Positions 25,529 through 34,495 of a DNA stretch of 64,000 nucleotides are shown in pieces. The notes below the pieces were generated by a model. The model saw nothing but the letters and a program-made list of their open reading frames with translations. It was not told where the DNA came from and did no database searches. This stretch comes from an uncultured Geobacteraceae bacterium. Its GTDB lineage: Bacteria > Desulfobacterota > Desulfuromonadia > Geobacterales > Pseudopelobacteraceae. The stretch lies in the NCBI GenBank assembly GCA_903901875.1, contig CAIUSO010000038.1, positions 1 through 64,000 of the forward strand. The letters are read 5' to 3'. The position numbers were made by a program, and so were the translations under genes. Every line of letters begins with the position of its first letter. The first letter of the stretch is position 1.

Positions 25529-26346
25529 CGCAGTGACCTTCGCGATCCGCCATACTGGAAGAACGCTATGAGGTGAAATTCATCCTTGTCGTACCCCCGG
25601 GGGAAGCCCCCCACCGGGCCGATGGCCCGCAATGTCCTGATCACCTCTTCATCCAGTATGCGGAAACCGGAACTCTCAAGTTGCTGGATGTTGGTGATAT
25701 CCCCCCGGCGATTGAAGGTGATCCGGATCGGGGTAATCCCTTCGATCCCTTTCATGGCAGCTTCCTGAGGGTAGCGCCAAACGCCGTAGACCGCCCCTTC
25801 GAAGCGGCGCAGAAACGAACCGAAAGTGATGTCGTCGCTGTTAAGGAAACGGGTATCCCCTTCGGCTATGTTTTCTTCAAATTTTCGCCGATAGCTCTCT
25901 TCCAGTTTTGCCAACCGGTTAGCCTGGGGAAACAGCTGGGGGGGAGTAACGGTACTCGGTTTCCGCTGTTCCTTCGGTTTGAGGAGACTTGACAGCGAAG
26001 AACCGGCAGGGACCGCTGCCTGCTCCACTGTCCCCGGGGGAATGCGGGGGGGGGCGGGGGCGGTTCTTGATTGTTGCTGCACCTGGGTGTCCTCCGGTGC
26101 CTGACCGCGAGGAGCACTTTCGGCTGTCACCCGGGAACGTGTATCCGAGGAGCGTTTTGGTTCGTGCTGCTTTTCGGGCAGAGGTTTCAGGGTGGGAAGA
26201 TTCTGGATATCCACATAGATTGGTTCTCTTGGTACGGGCGGTTCCGTCTGGTGAATACAGGATAATCCGATGAACAAACCCACATGGAGGAGAAGGGAGG
26301 CGATCAGAAAAAGAGGCAGATGTTTTTCCACCGCGTGTTTACCCAT
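25525..26346 (-). CDS. TonB-family energy transducer
   Basis: 273 residues. One N-terminal membrane helix (about 11-30, [16 protein letters not shown]), then a Pro/Glu/Arg-rich periplasmic linker (about 35-150), and a TonB C-terminal domain ([17 protein letters not shown]...[15 protein letters not shown]-like core). It should couple the inner-membrane ExbBD motor to an outer-membrane transporter. Neither ExbB/D nor a receptor is nearby. Coupling to cbiA suggests a link with cobamide or corrinoid uptake, by inference. Confidence 0.85.
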   Translation of the reverse strand: MGKHAVEKHLPLFLIASLLLHVGLFIGLSCIHQTEPPVPREPIYVDIQNLPTLKPLPEKQHEPKRSSDTRSRVTAESAPRGQAPEDTQVQQQSRTAPAPPRIPPGTVEQAAVPAGSSLSSLLKPKEQRKPSTVTPPQLFPQANRLAKLEESYRRKFEENIAEGDTRFLNSDDITFGSFLRRFEGAVYGVWRYPQEAAMKGIEGITPIRITFNRRGDITNIQQLESSGFRILDEEVIRTLRAIGPVGGFPRGYDKDEFHLIAFFQYGGSRRSLR

Positions 26347-26394
26347 TGAACCGGGCTCTATAGGGGGGGGAGTGGCGTGGAACGGTGCATGGAA

Positions 26395-27240
26395 TCATGG
26401 AAGTGAAGATACCTGAATGGTTTCCTGGGTATAGGTACGGGGAGCATCGGTCTGGGGAGATGTCTCCGCCCGGAGATAGTCAAGGATCTCCCTGAGGCTT
26501 TCCAGTATGTTATGCTCACCCTTGGGGAACTCCGATGGATCAAGCTCTAGGGTAACCGTACTCTGATATTCGGTGTTTCGGAGGTGATTGAGGAAACGGG
26601 TCAACGGCAGGTTGCCATGTCCCGGCATCAGATGCTCCCGATTATGGCCGTAATCGGAAAAATGAATATTACGGATTTTCCCCGAATCGTAGCAGAGAAA
26701 AAAATCATTGATGAAGTTGGTTTTTCCTGAGCCCATGTGGGTGCAGTCAAAGGTCATGAAGAGGTTATGCTTCTTGATAAAGTCAACCATCTCCTGGGTG
26801 TTGGAGAGAATATTCGGATTGATCTTCCATTTGCCGACCCACGGCATGTTCTCCAGGGTGATCTCAACCGCACCGTTCAGGCCGATGGTTTTCTGAAAAT
26901 CATCGATGCTGTAGAGCCATCGCCAGAAACCGATTTCACCCCCCATCCAGGAGGGGGGGTGGAAGTTGACCAAGGGGATATTGCACGTGGCAGCCACTTC
27001 CACGGAGCGCTTGAGGGAGTCAATGGGCCCCCCCCAGCCGTCCAGTTCCATGAACGGAGAGTGGATGGAGTGGATGGTGATAATTTCCTGAAGGGATGCA
27101 ATCAGACGGACAACATTCACCCGCTGAAAATCCTGGTTGATGATCAATTCCACACCATCAAAACCGGATTCAGCCGCAAGCTCGAATACACGCTGCAGTG
27201 GCAGGGTAAAGAGAGTCCCGGTTGAAAGTGATAAAATCAT
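26395..27240 (-). CDS. Sugar-phosphate isomerase/epimerase-like TIM-barrel protein
   Basis: 281 residues of the xylose-isomerase-like/AP endonuclease 2 superfamily. Metal-ligand motifs are present: Glu in GVELIINQD, HSIHSPF, NFHPP, Glu in ITLENMP, FDCTHMG, HFSDYGHNREHLMPGHG and LELDPSE. It probably acts on a sugar or polyol, but the substrate cannot be named. The start lies six bases after the stop of the DUF294-like gene, so it belongs to that operon. Confidence 0.8.
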   Translation of the reverse strand: MILSLSTGTLFTLPLQRVFELAAESGFDGVELIINQDFQRVNVVRLIASLQEIITIHSIHSPFMELDGWGGPIDSLKRSVEVAATCNIPLVNFHPPSWMGGEIGFWRWLYSIDDFQKTIGLNGAVEITLENMPWVGKWKINPNILSNTQEMVDFIKKHNLFMTFDCTHMGSGKTNFINDFFLCYDSGKIRNIHFSDYGHNREHLMPGHGNLPLTRFLNHLRNTEYQSTVTLELDPSEFPKGEHNILESLREILDYLRAETSPQTDAPRTYTQETIQVSSLP

Positions 27241-27246
27241 ACCGCA

Positions 27247-28464
27247 TTATTCCCCAATTCCGGAGAAACTGTGAACCGCAAGCTGTTGAATACTTCCCAC
27301 CGATTCCAGACATTTTTTTAACGTGTGCAGCGAATCTCCATCCAGTTCATCGGGGTCAAGCAGCAGTGAAGGGACGGACGCCGGTTCTGCAACGTGGGCA
27401 CATTCCTGCTGTAACTGAAATATGTGAAGTGAATGCCAGGCGGTCAGCAGTCGCTCGGCCATTTCCACATCCAGTTCATGGAGTTGGAGCAGGTCGTGGA
27501 TTCTGTCATGGCTGCCAATGGCTCCACTCCCCCTGAGCAGTGCCAGAGTCGAAAGGGTGGCCCCAAGGGGAGAAATTCCCTGTTCACGAAGGTTGAATTT
27601 ACCCCGTTCTTCTCCGTGCCGCTCAACTTTAAGCCTTCCCATGAAGTTAAGGCCGTGGGAGAGGGAGGTTATGCGTACCAGCAGGGCGGCAAGTGCCGGG
27701 CGACTGCTCCGGAGTGCCGCAGTGGTCATCTGTCTGAATTCCTGGGAGAGGCCTTTGGCCGGGGAAAGGGGAAGCTGATCCAGTAAGCAGGTGAACCATG
27801 CCCCTTCACTGTCCGATTGAGCACTCCCGGCACATCTCCGCTGCCATTCGGGCAGGGTCCCCCGCCAGAGCGGATTGCGGGGCGTTATTTCCGGATCAAC
27901 TGACACGCCGGATTGCTCGAAAAGGTCGTGCAGTACGCTGCAGAAGCGGTCAATGGAGGAGTGCTGCTCCAAACCGATTTCCCCATGGACCACGATAAGC
28001 TGGAGCGGGGTGACGGGGGAATACTCCCCACGCCCCGCCGTATCGAGCGCTATGACGGCCATCTCCGGCAATGGGGGGACATCGGTATCCACCAACAGTC
28101 TGGCTTTGGCTGTCACGAGAGAACTGATGCACTCCAGAAAGCGGGTACTCAGCTGGTAGAATGCCGCCGCCGATTTAAAGTAGCCAAAGTGCCGGTACAG
28201 TCTCGTCGTAACGGCCGTGGTAACCTCTGCAAGGGTCGTTGCTGCCGAAGCACCGTCAATCAGGCCATCCAGTTCGTTGACGAGCTGCCGATGGGCCGCC
28301 TGGGCGGTTTCGATTGAGGTGCAGGCCTCCGCAAAGAGGTTCTCGGCATTGATGTCCCGGTATGCAGCAAGCTCCAGTGCCGTGTGTCGGTACCTGTCGG
28401 CAAAGCGGGTTGCCGTTCTCCACGAGGTGATCTCACCTCTTTTTGCTGTTAACGGGGTATCCAT
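27247..28464 (-). CDS. DUF294-like nucleotidyltransferase relative, catalytic site degenerate
   Basis: 405 residues. The pattern matches the DUF294 (GlnD-like) nucleotidyltransferase plus its substrate-binding C-terminal domain, which often sits beside acetate-type symporters. Where active relatives have GS-x-GR-x-E...TDQDN, this protein has DTAGRGEYSPVTPLQLIV: Gly-Ser is Asp-Thr and both catalytic aspartates are replaced (Pro and Gln). The regulatory CBS domains often found in relatives are absent. It may work as a non-catalytic regulator of the symporter. Its ATG overlaps the symporter stop (TAATG). Confidence 0.7.
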   Translation of the reverse strand: MDTPLTAKRGEITSWRTATRFADRYRHTALELAAYRDINAENLFAEACTSIETAQAAHRQLVNELDGLIDGASAATTLAEVTTAVTTRLYRHFGYFKSAAAFYQLSTRFLECISSLVTAKARLLVDTDVPPLPEMAVIALDTAGRGEYSPVTPLQLIVVHGEIGLEQHSSIDRFCSVLHDLFEQSGVSVDPEITPRNPLWRGTLPEWQRRCAGSAQSDSEGAWFTCLLDQLPLSPAKGLSQEFRQMTTAALRSSRPALAALLVRITSLSHGLNFMGRLKVERHGEERGKFNLREQGISPLGATLSTLALLRGSGAIGSHDRIHDLLQLHELDVEMAERLLTAWHSLHIFQLQQECAHVAEPASVPSLLLDPDELDGDSLHTLKKCLESVGSIQQLAVHSFSGIGE

Positions 28465-30002
28465 TATTCCTCGGGGCAGTCATGGACCTGCCGGGTCAGA
28501 AAGAGCCGGACCGATTCAGACGGTGGTGCGCTGAGATATGAAGCCGCCACCATCACAATCATGACCAGGGGGGCTCCGATAAGGGCCGATGACGTCAGGG
28601 GAAACAGGGTGGAAATAGCCGGTACCACGCTGCCAAACAGGAGTGATGAGATGCTGATGACCAGGCCGGTGAGCATGCCGCAGATGACGCCGGTAGCATT
28701 GGTTCGAGGCCACCAGATGCCGAGCAGGAAAGCGGGGAATATGGTGTTGCCGGCCACTGCAAAGGCAAAGGCGGCAATCTCGGCGATCATGCCCCAGGGA
28801 CGGAAGGTCAGTACCATGACGATGGCTGCCAGCAGCAGAAAAAAACCTTTGGCGGCGTAGATTTTGTCGGATTCGGTTGCTCCCGGTCGGATCAAATGGG
28901 GGTAAATATCATAGGAAAACGATGCGGAACCGGTCATCAGCAAGCCGGCCGTTGCCGAAAATGCCGCACTCATCCCCCCCGCAGCCAGTAATCCGACAAT
29001 CCAGGGGGGCAAGCCGCCCAGACCGGCCACCGAGAGCACAATCATATCGGCGGCATCGTTTCCACCGGCATTGAAGGGGATGTTGTGGCGGGCTTCGATC
29101 AGTCGTGCCAGTACTCCGTAGGCCGGTGCTGACCAGTAGATCAGTGCGATAAAAAACAGCCCCCAGACAACTCCCCAGCGGGCATCCCGTATGCCGGGGG
29201 TCATATAGAAGCGGGAAAGAACGTGGGGCATTCCGGCCGTGCCGAACATCATGGTGAAACAGAGGGCGAACCATTGGAACAGAGTGGTGTCGGCAAACGG
29301 CTCGGACCAGTTTACTCCAAACTGCTGCTGAAGCTCGCCGATAGCCGCCCCATAACCGAATTGGGGAAGAATCCAGAAATAACCGAGTTTACGGGTCAGG
29401 AACATCAAGGGAAGGATAAAAGTGGTAATAAGGATAAAGTATTGCAGCTTCTGGTTGCGTGCCGTCCCCATCAAGCCGGAAACCACCACAAACGAGACGA
29501 AGAGGGATGTCCCCAGGGCTACGGCCGGGATATAGTCGATATTGAACAGCCAGGAGACCATCAGGGCAATGCCACGGAACTGGGCAACGCAGTAGATGAC
29601 CGTGATTACGATGGAAATCAGCGCGGCTATGGTACGGGCCCCGTCGGATTCATAGCGGAATCCGACAAAGTCGGGGGCGGTAAATTTGCCGAAACGGCGA
29701 ATCTGGGTGGCTATCAGCACCAGCAGCAGCACATAGCCGCCGGTCCATCCAACCACATAGGACATGGCAAAATAGCCTTTCAGGTAGAACATCCCCGCCA
29801 GGCCGAGGAAGCTGGCGGCACTCATCCAGTTACTGGCAATGCCGGCTCCAATGCCGATTCGTCCGGCGTAACTTCCCCGGAATCCGTACTCGGTCGCATG
29901 GCGTTTTCTGTTGCGAAGTCCGGAAAGAATCAACACCGCAAACATGCCGACCACAATTGCCAGTGGCAACAGTTGTATCGTTCCGCCCCCCATATCAGTC
30001 AT
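28464..30002 (-). CDS. Sodium:solute symporter, VC_2705/ActP-like (acetate or other monocarboxylate)
   Basis: 512 residues with about 13 hydrophobic segments. The SSS-family core is clear: ASNWMSAASFLGLAGMFYLKGY, the ARNQKLQYFIL region and AAGGMSAAFSATAGLLMTGSASFSYDIY. The partner small subunit (DUF4212) is encoded just upstream, overlapping by eight bases, which defines the VC_2705 subfamily rather than classic ActP. Acetate is the likely cargo in this lineage, but the substrate is inferred. Confidence 0.87.
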   Translation of the reverse strand: MTDMGGGTIQLLPLAIVVGMFAVLILSGLRNRKRHATEYGFRGSYAGRIGIGAGIASNWMSAASFLGLAGMFYLKGYFAMSYVVGWTGGYVLLLVLIATQIRRFGKFTAPDFVGFRYESDGARTIAALISIVITVIYCVAQFRGIALMVSWLFNIDYIPAVALGTSLFVSFVVVSGLMGTARNQKLQYFILITTFILPLMFLTRKLGYFWILPQFGYGAAIGELQQQFGVNWSEPFADTTLFQWFALCFTMMFGTAGMPHVLSRFYMTPGIRDARWGVVWGLFFIALIYWSAPAYGVLARLIEARHNIPFNAGGNDAADMIVLSVAGLGGLPPWIVGLLAAGGMSAAFSATAGLLMTGSASFSYDIYPHLIRPGATESDKIYAAKGFFLLLAAIVMVLTFRPWGMIAEIAAFAFAVAGNTIFPAFLLGIWWPRTNATGVICGMLTGLVISISSLLFGSVVPAISTLFPLTSSALIGAPLVMIVMVAASYLSAPPSESVRLFLTRQVHDCPEE

Positions 30003-30339
30003 CCTCCCCGGAGTCAGGATTCAGGCGAAAGCGCAGGGATCCCTCCTGGGATTGTATCGCATGCCGGTCCATCCAGAAATTGAAAAGTGCGCAGAGCAGT
30101 ATAAACCAGAGTGGCAGCAATTGGCCACTGAGCCAGAACTGAATCGGAAGATTGAAAAAAGTCAGATCTTCGAGAAGCAGTTCCGAATAGTTCACTTCAA
30201 GGAGATAGGAAAAAAGCTGAAAACCGACAATGGCCAGGAACCATCCGGAAAGAACCAGTTTGATAACCCGCACCTCACCCTTCATGGCCACTCCCCGTGG
30301 CCGGAAAAAACCTGGTGCATATGGTTCTGGTCTGGACAT
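29995..30339 (-). CDS. DUF4212 symporter small subunit
   Basis: 114-residue protein with two membrane segments (VIKLVLSGWFLAIVGFQLF and LPLWFILLCALFNFWMDRHA), the size and layout of the small subunit that partners VC_2705-type symporters. The N-terminus (PEPYAPGFFRPRGVAMKGE) is longer than usual. AAGGAG seven bases before ATG 30339 decides the start; a nine-residue longer form is possible but has no site. It lies 23 bp after trmB. Confidence 0.75.
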   Translation of the reverse strand: MSRPEPYAPGFFRPRGVAMKGEVRVIKLVLSGWFLAIVGFQLFSYLLEVNYSELLLEDLTFFNLPIQFWLSGQLLPLWFILLCALFNFWMDRHAIQSQEGSLRFRLNPDSGEDD

Positions 30340-30362
30340 GCAGACACTCCTTTCCGCGTGGT

Positions 30363-30977
30363 TCAAGCTCGACGGTAATGGACGTAATAGATGGGCTGAC
30401 CCAGGTCAAGAAACCGCCGCATATATTTTGACAGGGGATACCCTTCAAGGGTATGGCGAAATGGATCGGGAGCCAGTTGATTTATGAAGCCGGGTTGTGC
30501 CGTCATGAATTCGGCGACGTCAAGGCCGTAATCGACAAAATCGGTGGAGAAGTAAAAATCGGCGTCTGGTTGCATAAACGGATGCAGGTAACTGACAAAC
30601 CCACTGTTGACCAGACGTCTCTTTCGGTGGCGCAGTTTGGGCCAGGGGTCCGGACAGTTGATGACAACCGTGCGGAGTGAACCGAGCGGAACACAGGCTT
30701 CGATAAAGCTACGGGCTTCGGCACGGAGCACCCGGACGTTGGTCAGACCCGCCTTGTCAACCCGCTTGCAGGTTTTTATGCACCCCTTGTTGTAAAAATC
30801 CAGGGCAATAAAGTTGGTCGTGGGATGAAGTGCCGCCATCTGAGTAATAAAATCACCCACTCCACAGCCAATTTCCAGGGCAAGTGGATTGTCATTGGCA
30901 AATATTTCTCCCCACCGGGGGGAGGGTTCACTCTCTTCCCACGGCAGAAAAGTGGGAGAGGTATTCGGGATGAGCAT
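30363..30977 (-). CDS. trmB: tRNA (guanine-N7)-methyltransferase
   Basis: 204 residues. The AdoMet-binding motif is [10 protein letters not shown], and the TrmB signature is present as [17 protein letters not shown] followed by STDFVDYG. It methylates G46 in tRNA variable loops. The first F of the usual FPDPWPK is Asn-Cys here, a mild change. AAGGA lies about eight bases upstream. It is first of a seven-gene minus-strand run and may share a transcript with the symporter. Confidence 0.88.
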   Translation of the reverse strand: MLIPNTSPTFLPWEESEPSPRWGEIFANDNPLALEIGCGVGDFITQMAALHPTTNFIALDFYNKGCIKTCKRVDKAGLTNVRVLRAEARSFIEACVPLGSLRTVVINCPDPWPKLRHRKRRLVNSGFVSYLHPFMQPDADFYFSTDFVDYGLDVAEFMTAQPGFINQLAPDPFRHTLEGYPLSKYMRRFLDLGQPIYYVHYRRA

Positions 30978-31118
30978 GAAACGGTCCTTGATAATGGATA
31001 TAATGCTGGGACTGTAGCATAACTTGCGAGCTGACGGGAGTGATTTTTCACTTTGCCTCCCGGCGTAAAGAACACACTAATTTTTCTTAACGTAAATATA
31101 TGTTAATTATACGTTTTC

Positions 31119-31147
31119 TTGCTGTTTTTGTCGAGTTGTTATATGAT
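31119..31147 (+). promoter_or_regulatory. Candidate promoter for the truncated-kinase operon
   Basis: TTGCTG (31119-31124), 17-bp spacer, TATGAT (31142-31147), in an AT-rich stretch about 98 bp before the first ATG. Confidence 0.5.
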
Positions 31148-31203
31148 GAGTTGTGAAATGATTTTCTCCGAGATCGTGATGTGGCTGTTTCTGGCGGTGT
31201 CCG

Positions 31204-31234
31204 GCTTTTTCCGGTAAGCTCTGCCGGAAAAAGC
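31204..31234 (+). promoter_or_regulatory. Leader hairpin next to the kinase start
   Basis: GCTTTTTCCGG (31204-31214) and CCGGAAAAAGC (31224-31234) form a perfect 11-bp stem with a 9-base loop, ending ten bases before ATG 31245, directly upstream of the G-rich ribosome-binding stretch. It could control translation or mark a processing site. Confidence 0.5.
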
Positions 31235-31244
31235 GGGTGGTGGC

Positions 31245-32078
31245 ATGTTGAATAAAAAGAACGTTGGATCGAAAGCGATGCCTGAAATTTCTGAACCCTT
31301 GTGCAATCTTCCCCCCGGGGGGGGCGTTGACCGGAAGACGTCTGTTTCTCCCTCCCACCAGGAGGATGGTGTTTTTAGAGCTATCTTTGAACAGCTTGGG
31401 GATGCGGTCGTACTCTTTGACCTGCCTGGCTGTGTCATCCGTGAGGTAAATCCCGCGGCAGAACGTTTTTTCGGCTATTGCCGTCATGAGCTTGTGGGGC
31501 AGAGTGTGGAGACGTTGATTGACGGAGCTGCGGGGGGAGGTTTTGCTGAGGTCGTTGCTACCATGGGGGAAAGTGGTGGGTTCCGCCTTTCTTTTGCAAC
31601 GTGTCAGCGAAAAAACGGCAAGCCGCTCTGTGCCAGTCTGCAGGGGCAGCTCATGGAACTGCAAGGAGCCGATGTGGTCTACTGTGTTATCAGGGATGTT
31701 ACCGAACAGACCACCATGCAACAGGAAATGGCAGAGTTCCAGTCAAAGCTCATTTCGGCCAACAAGCTTGCATCATTTGAAACGTTCGTAGCGGCAGTCA
31801 TCCATGAAATTAATAATCCCAATAATTTTATCATGATAAATTCCACGCTTCTCTCCACTCTCTGGGAACGCTCCTTCCCCATCATCGCCCGGTATGCTGA
31901 AGATGATGCCCATTTTGAGATATCAGGAATGAATATCGATCAATTGCGCGAAACCGTGCCGAATCTTTTTGAAGGGCTCAAACGGGGGTCGCGGCGGATT
32001 AAAAATATCGCTGATTACATGAAATTAATCGTAAAAAACGACAGCGGAATCAAACGGGGACAGAGTGATGCCACATAA
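31245..32078 (+). CDS. PAS-HisKA sensor protein lacking an ATPase domain
   Basis: 277 residues. A PAS domain (about 44-160, AIFEQLGDAVVLFDLPGCVIREVNPAAERFFGY style core) is followed by a phosphoacceptor helix with HEINNPNNF near residue 187. After the HisKA helices the protein ends; there is no N, G1 or G2 box of a HATPase domain, and the next gene begins 11 bases later, so no frameshifted remnant fits in between. It could be phosphorylated by another kinase, act as a phosphotransfer protein or phosphatase, or work as a pure sensor. It is paired with a sigma-54 regulator gene. ATG 31278 is an alternative start. Confidence 0.8.
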   Translation: MLNKKNVGSKAMPEISEPLCNLPPGGGVDRKTSVSPSHQEDGVFRAIFEQLGDAVVLFDLPGCVIREVNPAAERFFGYCRHELVGQSVETLIDGAAGGGFAEVVATMGESGGFRLSFATCQRKNGKPLCASLQGQLMELQGADVVYCVIRDVTEQTTMQQEMAEFQSKLISANKLASFETFVAAVIHEINNPNNFIMINSTLLSTLWERSFPIIARYAEDDAHFEISGMNIDQLRETVPNLFEGLKRGSRRIKNIADYMKLIVKNDSGIKRGQSDAT

Positions 32079-32089
32079 ATGGGGTTATA

Positions 32090-33511
32090 ATGAAAATTGC
32101 TAACAACGCACTTTTTACCATCATGCTGGTTGATGATGAAAAAGAAATCCTTTACAGCGTAAAAGTCATGTTTAACTGTGCCGGTTTTTCCAATATCATA
32201 ACCGTTAACGACAGCAGGAATGTTATGGCACTTCTGGATGAACACCAGATCTCTCTGGTCGTTCTCGATCTTTCCATGCCCCACGTGACCGGACTCGAAA
32301 TTCTCAAAAAAATGCAGCTGTTGCATCCCGGCATACCGGTGATTGTTATGACGGCAATAAACCAGATTGAAACAGCTGTGGAGTGCATGAAGCTTGGTGC
32401 CCTGGATTTTTTTGTCAAGCCGGTTGAGGAGAGCAGGTTGCTGGCAAGTGTAGCCCGGGCGATGGAGGTCCATGAGCTGAAGTATGAAGCGATCCGGCTC
32501 AAGAATAATCTGCTTTCGGACCAGGTTCATAACGAGGAGGACTTTTCCGGGATCACCACCGGTAACGGGAAAATGAAGAGAATTTTCCAGTATGTGGAGG
32601 CCATATCACGCACCAGACAGCCAGTTCTCATTACCGGTGAGACCGGAGTGGGGAAGGAACTGATTTCCCGTGCGATCCACCGTATCAGCGGGAGAGTTGG
32701 CAAGTTTGTTGCGGTCAATGTGGCCGGTCTGGATGACCAGATGTTCTCCGATACTCTGTTTGGCCACCTGCGTGGCGCGTACACCGGTGCCCACCAGAAG
32801 CGGGAGGGGCTTATGGCCCAGGCGGCGGGGGGGACCATCTTTCTTGACGAAATCGGTGACCTCGGCTTGCAGTCTCAGGTAAAGCTGCTGCGACTTCTTC
32901 AGGACCATGAATACTTCCCCCTGGGGTCCGATGTGCCTCGTCGAAGCGATGCCCGGGTGATTGTGGCCACCAACAAGAACCTGGAAAAACTGATACAGGA
33001 AGGGCTGTTTCGTCAGGATCTCTACTACCGGTTCAGTGCCCACCATGTGCAGATACCCCCGCTCCGTGAGCGTATTGGTGACATTCCGATGCTGGTGGAT
33101 CGTTTTCTTACGGAAGGGGCCGCTACCCTTGAAAAACCCAAGCCAACGATCCCCCCTGAACTGTATACCTATCTGGAAAAATATGATTTTCCTGGTAACA
33201 TCCGTCAACTCCAGTCGATGATTTTTGACGCCCTGGCGTGTCATACCAGGGGTATTCTCTCTATTCAAGGCATCCTCAAGGTGGTCAATCCGACCGGCAA
33301 CATACCCCCCGTAGCAGAGCCCACATCATCACCTCGCCGATTTTTCAACGGGGAAAATGGCGAACGTCCCATGACGCTGGAAGAGGCTGAAGCTTGCCTC
33401 ATTGATCAAGCCCTTGAATTTTCCGGCGGTAACCAGAATCTTGCTTCGACTTTTCTCGGTATCAGTCGCCAGGCATTAAATAAAAAAATATCCCGCCGGA
33501 AAAATAAATGA
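32090..33511 (+). CDS. Sigma-54-dependent response regulator (NtrC family)
   Basis: 473 residues: receiver domain (acidic VDDE, phosphoacceptor Asp in VLDLSMPHVTG, Thr/Ala switch, Lys in FFVKPVE), AAA+ domain (Walker A GETGVGKE, the sigma-54 contact loop as GAYTGA, Walker B GGTIFLDEIGD) and a C-terminal Fis-type helix-turn-helix (NLASTFLGISRQALNKKI). All parts look functional. GAYTGA is a variant of GAFTGA also seen in working activators. It is encoded 11 bp after the ATPase-less sensor. Targets are unknown. Confidence 0.93.
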   Translation: MKIANNALFTIMLVDDEKEILYSVKVMFNCAGFSNIITVNDSRNVMALLDEHQISLVVLDLSMPHVTGLEILKKMQLLHPGIPVIVMTAINQIETAVECMKLGALDFFVKPVEESRLLASVARAMEVHELKYEAIRLKNNLLSDQVHNEEDFSGITTGNGKMKRIFQYVEAISRTRQPVLITGETGVGKELISRAIHRISGRVGKFVAVNVAGLDDQMFSDTLFGHLRGAYTGAHQKREGLMAQAAGGTIFLDEIGDLGLQSQVKLLRLLQDHEYFPLGSDVPRRSDARVIVATNKNLEKLIQEGLFRQDLYYRFSAHHVQIPPLRERIGDIPMLVDRFLTEGAATLEKPKPTIPPELYTYLEKYDFPGNIRQLQSMIFDALACHTRGILSIQGILKVVNPTGNIPPVAEPTSSPRRFFNGENGERPMTLEEAEACLIDQALEFSGGNQNLASTFLGISRQALNKKISRRKNK

Positions 33512-33538
33512 TTCATTTTCCGTCAACTGCCATAAATT

Positions 33539-33568
33539 TTGACTTCCCGCCATCTCATATGCTAAAAT
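33539..33568 (+). promoter_or_regulatory. Candidate promoter of the dap cluster
   Basis: TTGACT (33539-33544), 18-bp spacer, TAAAAT (33563-33568) with an extended TGC just before it, 39 bp before the dapA ATG. Confidence 0.6.
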
Positions 33569-33606
33569 AATCCACTTTAAACTTTAGTTTTCGGAGGTAT
33601 TCAGTC

Positions 33607-34482
33607 ATGTTCAAGGGAAGCATTGTAGCCATAGTGACGCCGTTCAAACAGGATGGAACGGTTAATTTTGATAAACTCCGCGAGTTGGTCGAATTTCAGA
33701 TCGAGAACGGAACCGATGCCATTGTCCCCTGTGGTACCACCGGTGAGGCCTCCACACTTGATTATGACGAGCATCTGGCGGTTGTCAAAGCGGTGGTTGA
33801 GCAGGTTGGCAAACGCGTCCCGGTCATTGCCGGTACCGGATCCAACAGTACGGCAGAGGCAATCGAGATTACCCAGAAGGCCAAGGATGTGGGGGCCGAC
33901 GGTGCCCTGCTGGTGACCCCCTATTACAATAAACCGACCCAGGAAGGGCTCTTCCGCCACTATATGGCGGTTGCCGATGCCGTGGCTCTCCCCCAGATTC
34001 TCTACAACGTACCGGGGCGTACCGGTGTTAACCTGCTTCCCGAGACAGTTGCCCGTCTGGCACCCCATCGCAATATCGTTGCCATCAAGGAGGCCACCGG
34101 GTCCCTTCAGCAGGGATCCGAGGTGATTGCGCTCTGCGGTGACCAGATTGACGTCTTTTCCGGTGATGATTTCATTACCTTCCCCATGATGGCCTGTGGT
34201 GCCAAAGGGGTTATTTCGGTGTTGGCCAATATCATGCCACGGACCGTTGCCGATCTGGTTGATGCTTTTTTTGCCGGTGATTACGAGACGGCCCGTCAGC
34301 TCCACCTCAAGACTCTGAAAATCGGCAGTGCCATGTTTATTGAAAGCAACCCGGTACCGGTTAAAACCGCTCTGGAGTTGATGGGTAAGGCCTCCGCCGA
34401 TGTGCGCCTGCCCCTCTGCCCGCTGGGAGACGCCAACAAGGCAAAGCTTGCCGCCATCATGAAAGAATATAATCTGATATAA
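33607..34482 (+). CDS. dapA: 4-hydroxy-tetrahydrodipicolinate synthase
   Basis: 291 residues, the usual length. It condenses pyruvate and aspartate semialdehyde, the first committed step to diaminopimelate and lysine. Visible: PCGTTGEAST, the tyrosine and arginine in LYNVPGRTG, and the Schiff-base lysine in VAIKEATG. GGAGG lies ten bases before the ATG. It is first of dapA-dapB-dapL, with dapB 13 bases downstream. Confidence 0.97.
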   Translation: MFKGSIVAIVTPFKQDGTVNFDKLRELVEFQIENGTDAIVPCGTTGEASTLDYDEHLAVVKAVVEQVGKRVPVIAGTGSNSTAEAIEITQKAKDVGADGALLVTPYYNKPTQEGLFRHYMAVADAVALPQILYNVPGRTGVNLLPETVARLAPHRNIVAIKEATGSLQQGSEVIALCGDQIDVFSGDDFITFPMMACGAKGVISVLANIMPRTVADLVDAFFAGDYETARQLHLKTLKIGSAMFIESNPVPVKTALELMGKASADVRLPLCPLGDANKAKLAAIMKEYNLI

Positions 34483-34495
34483 CCAGAGGGTTCCC

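Noticed and set aside
31191-31204. A sigma-54-like TGGCGG...GGC before the short sensor gene
   Set aside because: GG and GC are nine bases apart, not ten, and the flanks do not match; a sigma-70 promoter upstream is more likely.
32079-32089. A frameshift hiding the missing ATPase domain of the short sensor
   Set aside because: Only 11 bases lie before the regulator ATG and the regulator frame is complete, so no ATPase sequence is present in any frame.
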